A stretch of 8,952 bases of DNA from an uncultured Clostridia bacterium (lineage in GTDB: Bacteria > Bacillota > Clostridia > Oscillospirales > Ruminococcaceae). The first letter of the stretch is position 1. Every line of letters starts with the position of its first letter. The notes beneath the pieces are model-generated. The model did not search any database and was not told the origin of the DNA. It worked only from the letters and a program-made list of their open reading frames with translations. Positions 7,060 through 8,952 of the stretch are shown here, piece by piece. The position numbers and the translations under genes are program-made. The stretch spans positions 1 through 8,952 of the forward strand of contig CAMWVO010000051.1 in NCBI GenBank assembly GCA_947177695.1, in the 5' to 3' direction.

Positions 7060-7344
7060 TCAGTTTTTTCCGAAAATTCCGAAGTCGAGAAGCTTTTCCT
7101 TTGAGAAAACCGCTGCCAGCGCGGGAGGTACCAATACCGCCGCTGCGGAAAGCTCCCCGCCGAAAGCTGCTGCCGCAAGCGATACTGCGAGGACTATTAC
7201 TCCCACAAGCTTCTGGGGACGCAGACTTTTGTCCGAACGTGCGGCTTTCCTTGTTCTCATGGGATTTCCCGCGCTCCCGGAGCTTACGGTGATCCTGCGT
7301 TCTCTATTTATTTCTTCCAATCTTTTGGCGTTTGATGTTGTCAT
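7060..7344 (-). CDS. Small membrane protein under a LexA-type promoter (candidate SOS gene)
   Basis: A 94-residue protein of no family I recognise. Residues 1-45 are polar and strongly basic (many Arg/Lys), then two short hydrophobic segments (about 46-61 and 65-80) separated by GGE form a likely membrane hairpin, followed by a short charged tail (KEK at 82-84). By the positive-inside rule both ends would face the cytoplasm. The frame is open upstream to 7539, but those codons run through the promoter. The ATG at 7344 follows GAAAGGAA and sits about 57 bases after the predicted transcription start. Because its promoter carries a LexA box, it should be induced by DNA damage. SOS-induced small membrane proteins in other bacteria block division (YneA, DivS, SidA) or depolarise membranes (TisB); there is no LysM domain, so it is not YneA-like by domain content. 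The function is open. Confidence 0.75.
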   Translation of the reverse strand: MTTSNAKRLEEINRERRITVSSGSAGNPMRTRKAARSDKSLRPQKLVGVIVLAVSLAAAAFGGELSAAAVLVPPALAAVFSKEKLLDFGIFGKN

Positions 7345-7373
7345 TCCGATCGTTCCTTTCGGTGATTTTGATG

Positions 7374-7400
7374 TGCACAAATGTTCTGCACATTTGTTCT
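7374..7400 (-). repeat. Two abutting degenerate LexA-like boxes in the transcribed leader
   Basis: Two 14-base elements share one base at 7387. On the minus strand they read AGAACAAATGTGCA (7400-7387) and AGAACATTTGTGCA (7387-7374). Each keeps seven of the eight GAAC/GTTC core bases. Together they form a 13-base tandem repeat that is also largely self-complementary, just downstream of the transcription start. They may be auxiliary LexA sites; this is inferred from similarity to the full box at 7413-7426. Confidence 0.5.
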
Positions 7401-7407
7401 GATTCAC

Positions 7408-7436
7408 ATTATAGAACATCGGTTCGATTTTGTCAA
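7408..7436 (-). promoter_or_regulatory. Consensus sigma-A promoter for the 7344 gene
   Basis: On the minus strand TTGACA (7436-7431) and TATAAT (7413-7408) are both perfect consensus and separated by exactly 17 bases (7430-7414). An unregulated promoter this good would be very strong, which fits one held silent by a repressor bound inside it. Transcription would start near 7401. Confidence 0.9.
7413..7426 (-). promoter_or_regulatory. LexA (SOS) box within the promoter spacer
   Basis: The minus strand reads CGAACCGATGTTCT, with the full GAAC-N4-GTTC palindrome of the Gram-positive LexA (DinR) box, consensus CGAAC-N4-GTTCG. It occupies the spacer between the -35 and -10 and touches the -10, so bound LexA would exclude RNA polymerase. 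Confidence 0.82.
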
Positions 7437-7444
7437 GCGGTTTC

Positions 7445-7458
7445 AGAAAATTTGTTCG
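7445..7458 (-). promoter_or_regulatory. Degenerate LexA-like box upstream of the -35
   Basis: The minus strand reads CGAACAAATTTTCT, differing from the LexA core at one base (TTTC for GTTC). It sits 32 bases (about three helical turns) upstream of the full box. It is weak alone and is noted because it forms a series with the others. Confidence 0.3.
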
Positions 7459-7528
7459 TATAATTTTAGCCAAAAATGCAACGTATGTTTTGTTTATAGT
7501 GCCGAAACAAAGTGTGTACATATATAAA

Positions 7529-7559
7529 AACCGCCGCAAGCTGTTTGCCTGCGGCGGTT
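7529..7559 (-). terminator. Rho-independent terminator of the serine tRNA operon
   Basis: AACCGCCGCA (7529-7538) pairs with TGCGGCGGTT (7550-7559), a GC-rich 10-bp stem. On the minus strand it is followed by TTTATATA, with further T residues contributed by the stem end. It lies about 85 bases after the last tRNA and insulates the LexA-controlled promoter. Confidence 0.82.
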
Positions 7560-7590
7560 AGGGGAAAGGCTTTTTCACCGGAAATAACAA

Positions 7591-7624
7591 AGAAAAGCTT
7601 CCGTATTTCTACGAAAGCTTTTCT
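7591..7624 (-). terminator. Second hairpin in the tRNA trailer, possible terminator
   Basis: AGAAAAGCTT (7591-7600) pairs with AAGCTTTTCT (7615-7624), and an inner CGT/ACG extends the stem. On the minus strand TTTGTTATTT follows, so it may terminate part of the transcripts or protect the 3' end before processing. Confidence 0.45.
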
Positions 7625-7628
7625 GTCT

Positions 7629-7644
7629 GCGGAGACTTCTCCGC
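7629..7644 (-). other. Hairpin abutting the tRNA CCA end
   Basis: GCGGAG (7629-7634) and CTCCGC (7639-7644) form a 6-bp stem with a four-base loop, starting at the base right after the encoded CCA of tRNA-Ser(GCU). It is part of the 3' trailer and could influence 3' processing. Confidence 0.4.
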
Positions 7645-7734
7645 TGGCGCAGAAGGAGGGATTTGAACCCTCGCGCCGGTTACCCGACCTACGCCCTTAG
7701 CAGGGGCGCCTCGTCACCACTTGAGTACTTCTGC
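7645..7734 (-). tRNA. tRNA-Ser, anticodon GCU
   Basis: A cloverleaf can be folded on the minus strand. The acceptor stem GCAGAAG (7734-7728) pairs with CTTCTGC (7655-7649), discriminator G is at 7648, and CCA is encoded at 7647-7645. The anticodon loop CTGCTAA gives GCT at 7701-7699, reading AGC/AGU serine codons. A long variable arm lies between the anticodon and T arms, as expected of class II tRNAs, and GGTTCAAATCC marks the T loop. The G discriminator is the usual serine identity base. Confidence 0.96.
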
Positions 7735-7768
7735 GAATGGTAACAACTATAGTATTCAATTTGTAAAA

Positions 7769-7858
<90 letters not shown>

Positions 7859-7913
7859 AAACCGGACTCAACGCCGTGCCGCTGCGCATAAACCTATAGC
7901 TTGCGACTAATAT

Positions 7914-7942
7914 AGTTTACCACAAAAAAAGTCTTTTGTCAA
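7914..7942 (-). promoter_or_regulatory. Promoter of the serine tRNA operon
   Basis: On the minus strand TTGACA (7942-7937) and TAAACT (7919-7914) are 17 bases apart, with TG one base before the -10 (extended -10). Transcription would start near 7907, about 50 bases before the first tRNA. Confidence 0.82.
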
Positions 7943-7973
7943 TAGTTAATTTAAAATTTTTTAAGTTTTTTAA

Positions 7974-7988
7974 AAAGGCTGAGCCTTT
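7974..7988 (-). terminator. Small hairpin with T-run between the chemotaxis gene and the tRNA promoter
   Basis: AAAGG (7974-7978) and CCTTT (7984-7988) flank a five-base loop, and on the minus strand the stem runs into TTTTTAAAAAA. The stem is short and AT-rich, so it is at best a backup terminator. The rest of 7989-8070 shows nothing I can name. Confidence 0.3.
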
Positions 7989-8070
7989 ATTCCTGCCGCC
8001 GTCTGTAGTGAGAAGCCATACTGCTATCCCGAGACGATAAACGGCTTAGCATAAGGATCATGCGAAAAAT

Positions 8071-8096
8071 CGGGGGACGCTTTCAAACGTCCCCCG
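8071..8096 (-). terminator. Rho-independent terminator of the chemotaxis receptor gene
   Basis: CGGGGGACG (8071-8079) pairs with CGTCCCCCG (8088-8096), a very stable 9-bp stem with an eight-base loop. On the minus strand ATTTTTCG follows. It lies 31 bases after the stop at 8127. Confidence 0.9.
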
Positions 8097-8126
8097 CATA
8101 AATATTTTCCTTTAGGTACGTTACGG

Positions 8127-8952
8127 TCAGTTCAGCTTGAATGTGCCGATAAGGTGCTTGAGTACCGAAGACTGTCCCGAAAGCTCCTCGGAAGCCGCTG
8201 CGCTTTCCTCCGCGGTCGCCGAGTTGGTCTGGACAACGCTCGATATCTGTTCCATACCGGTTCTGATCTGCTCGATCATATGAGCCTGATTTTCGCTTGC
8301 TTCGGCGATCTTCTTTACGATCTCATCAACGCTTGAGGCACGCTCCTCAACCATTGTGAGAGCGTCGGACGTGCTTTTCGCGATCTTAGTACCGTTCTTT
8401 ACCGCTTCCAGTGCTTTCTGGATAAGTCCTGTAGTATTCTTAGCCGCCTCCGCAGACTTGGAAGCAAGATTTCTTACCTCGTCGGCAACGACCGCAAAGC
8501 CTTTTCCCGCTTCGCCCGCTCTCGAAGCCTCCACCGCCGCGTTGAGAGCAAGGATATTTGTCTGGAACGCGATGTCCTCGATAGTCATAATGATGTTCTC
8601 GATATGGCTCGAAGTCTTGGATATTGTGGTCATAGCCTCATTGAGACGGGTCATTTCGCCTGTAGCGGTGTTCATATAGCTGATAGTTTCGTCGGCAAGC
8701 TTGCTTGCTTCATCGCAGTTTGCCGCGGTGTTCTCGACTTCGTCAGAGATAGTGTGGACTCTCGCAGCAAGCTGTTCGATCTCCGAAGCCTGTTCGGTAG
8801 CGCCCTGCGAAAGAGCCTGCGCTCCCGAGGATACCTGTTCCGAGCCGGAGGTTACCTGATCTGCCGAAACGTTTATCTGTGAAATGGTAGCTCTGAGATT
8901 TTTGTTTATGCCGCGTATATAGCCGAGCAGAGCCTCGTAGTCGCCTATGTAA
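8127..8952 (-). CDS. Methyl-accepting chemotaxis protein, C-terminal signalling domain (partial)
   Basis: The frame is open from the stop at 8127 to the window edge at 8952, so only the last 274 residues are seen; the sensor, membrane segments and most or all of the HAMP domain lie outside. An internal ATG at 8675 is not the true start, because MCP-like coiled coil continues upstream of it without a stop. Upstream residues such as SQGATEQASEIEQLA form the methylation helix with candidate Glu/Gln sites. The hairpin tip that contacts CheA and CheW, EDIAFQTNILALNAAVEA...AGKGFAVVADEVRNLA, is encoded at 8466-8579 and is intact. The descending helix follows, and the protein ends GTFKLN without the NWETF-type CheR/CheB tether. 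It implies a working chemotaxis pathway, in line with the flagellar promoter nearby. Confidence 0.95.
   Translation of the reverse strand, partial: YIGDYEALLGYIRGINKNLRATISQINVSADQVTSGSEQVSSGAQALSQGATEQASEIEQLAARVHTISDEVENTAANCDEASKLADETISYMNTATGEMTRLNEAMTTISKTSSHIENIIMTIEDIAFQTNILALNAAVEASRAGEAGKGFAVVADEVRNLASKSAEAAKNTTGLIQKALEAVKNGTKIAKSTSDALTMVEERASSVDEIVKKIAEASENQAHMIEQIRTGMEQISSVVQTNSATAEESAAASEELSGQSSVLKHLIGTFKLN

Noticed and set aside
7374..7400. The adjacent 13-base repeats as a minimal CRISPR array or integration site
   Set aside because: There are only two copies, with no spacers and no cas, integrase or recombinase gene. They fit degenerate operator sites better.
6917..7402. A 161-residue plus-strand frame opposite the small membrane protein gene
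   Set aside because: It crosses the sigma-D promoter, the small gene and the LexA-like boxes and has no ribosome binding site. The minus-strand gene has promoter, leader and ribosome binding site in the right order.

Overview
The window looks like chromosomal DNA of a motile, Gram-positive anaerobe of the class Clostridia, probably Ruminococcaceae/Oscillospiraceae-like. This is inferred from strong AAAGGAGG-type ribosome binding sites, a Gram-positive LexA box, a sigma-D (flagellar sigma) promoter, a secreted BspA-type leucine-rich-repeat protein with a fibronectin III domain, and a chemotaxis receptor. No gene here fixes the genus.

Left part, plus strand: a FAD-dependent oxidoreductase of the geranylgeranyl-reductase type (151-1236). 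It is followed by a promoter and an acyl-CoA synthetase (1376-3010). A secreted LRR/Fn3 protein (3031-4290) starts 20 bases after the synthetase and is probably cotranscribed. Next is a leader with a 9-base direct repeat and a strong hairpin, then the branched-chain amino acid exporter pair azlC-azlD (4416-5455), closed by a terminator at 5461-5491 that also faces the convergent operon.

Middle, minus strand: two unrecognised genes (6898-6329, then 6310-5504) form a tight operon. They lie behind an apparently perfect sigma-28/sigma-D promoter, so they are probably part of the motility regulon. Upstream on the same strand is a 94-residue small membrane protein gene (7344-7060). Its promoter has consensus -35 and -10 elements with a LexA box inside the spacer, plus degenerate boxes around it, which marks it as a candidate SOS-induced gene.

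Right part, minus strand: a two-gene serine tRNA operon (UGA, then GCU anticodon) has its own promoter and a set of 3' hairpins. At the edge is the C-terminal signalling domain of a methyl-accepting chemotaxis protein, cut by the window end and followed by a strong terminator.

The most interesting part is 5504-7440, where a DNA-damage promoter and a flagellar promoter stand in series on one strand and drive three genes of no recognised family.
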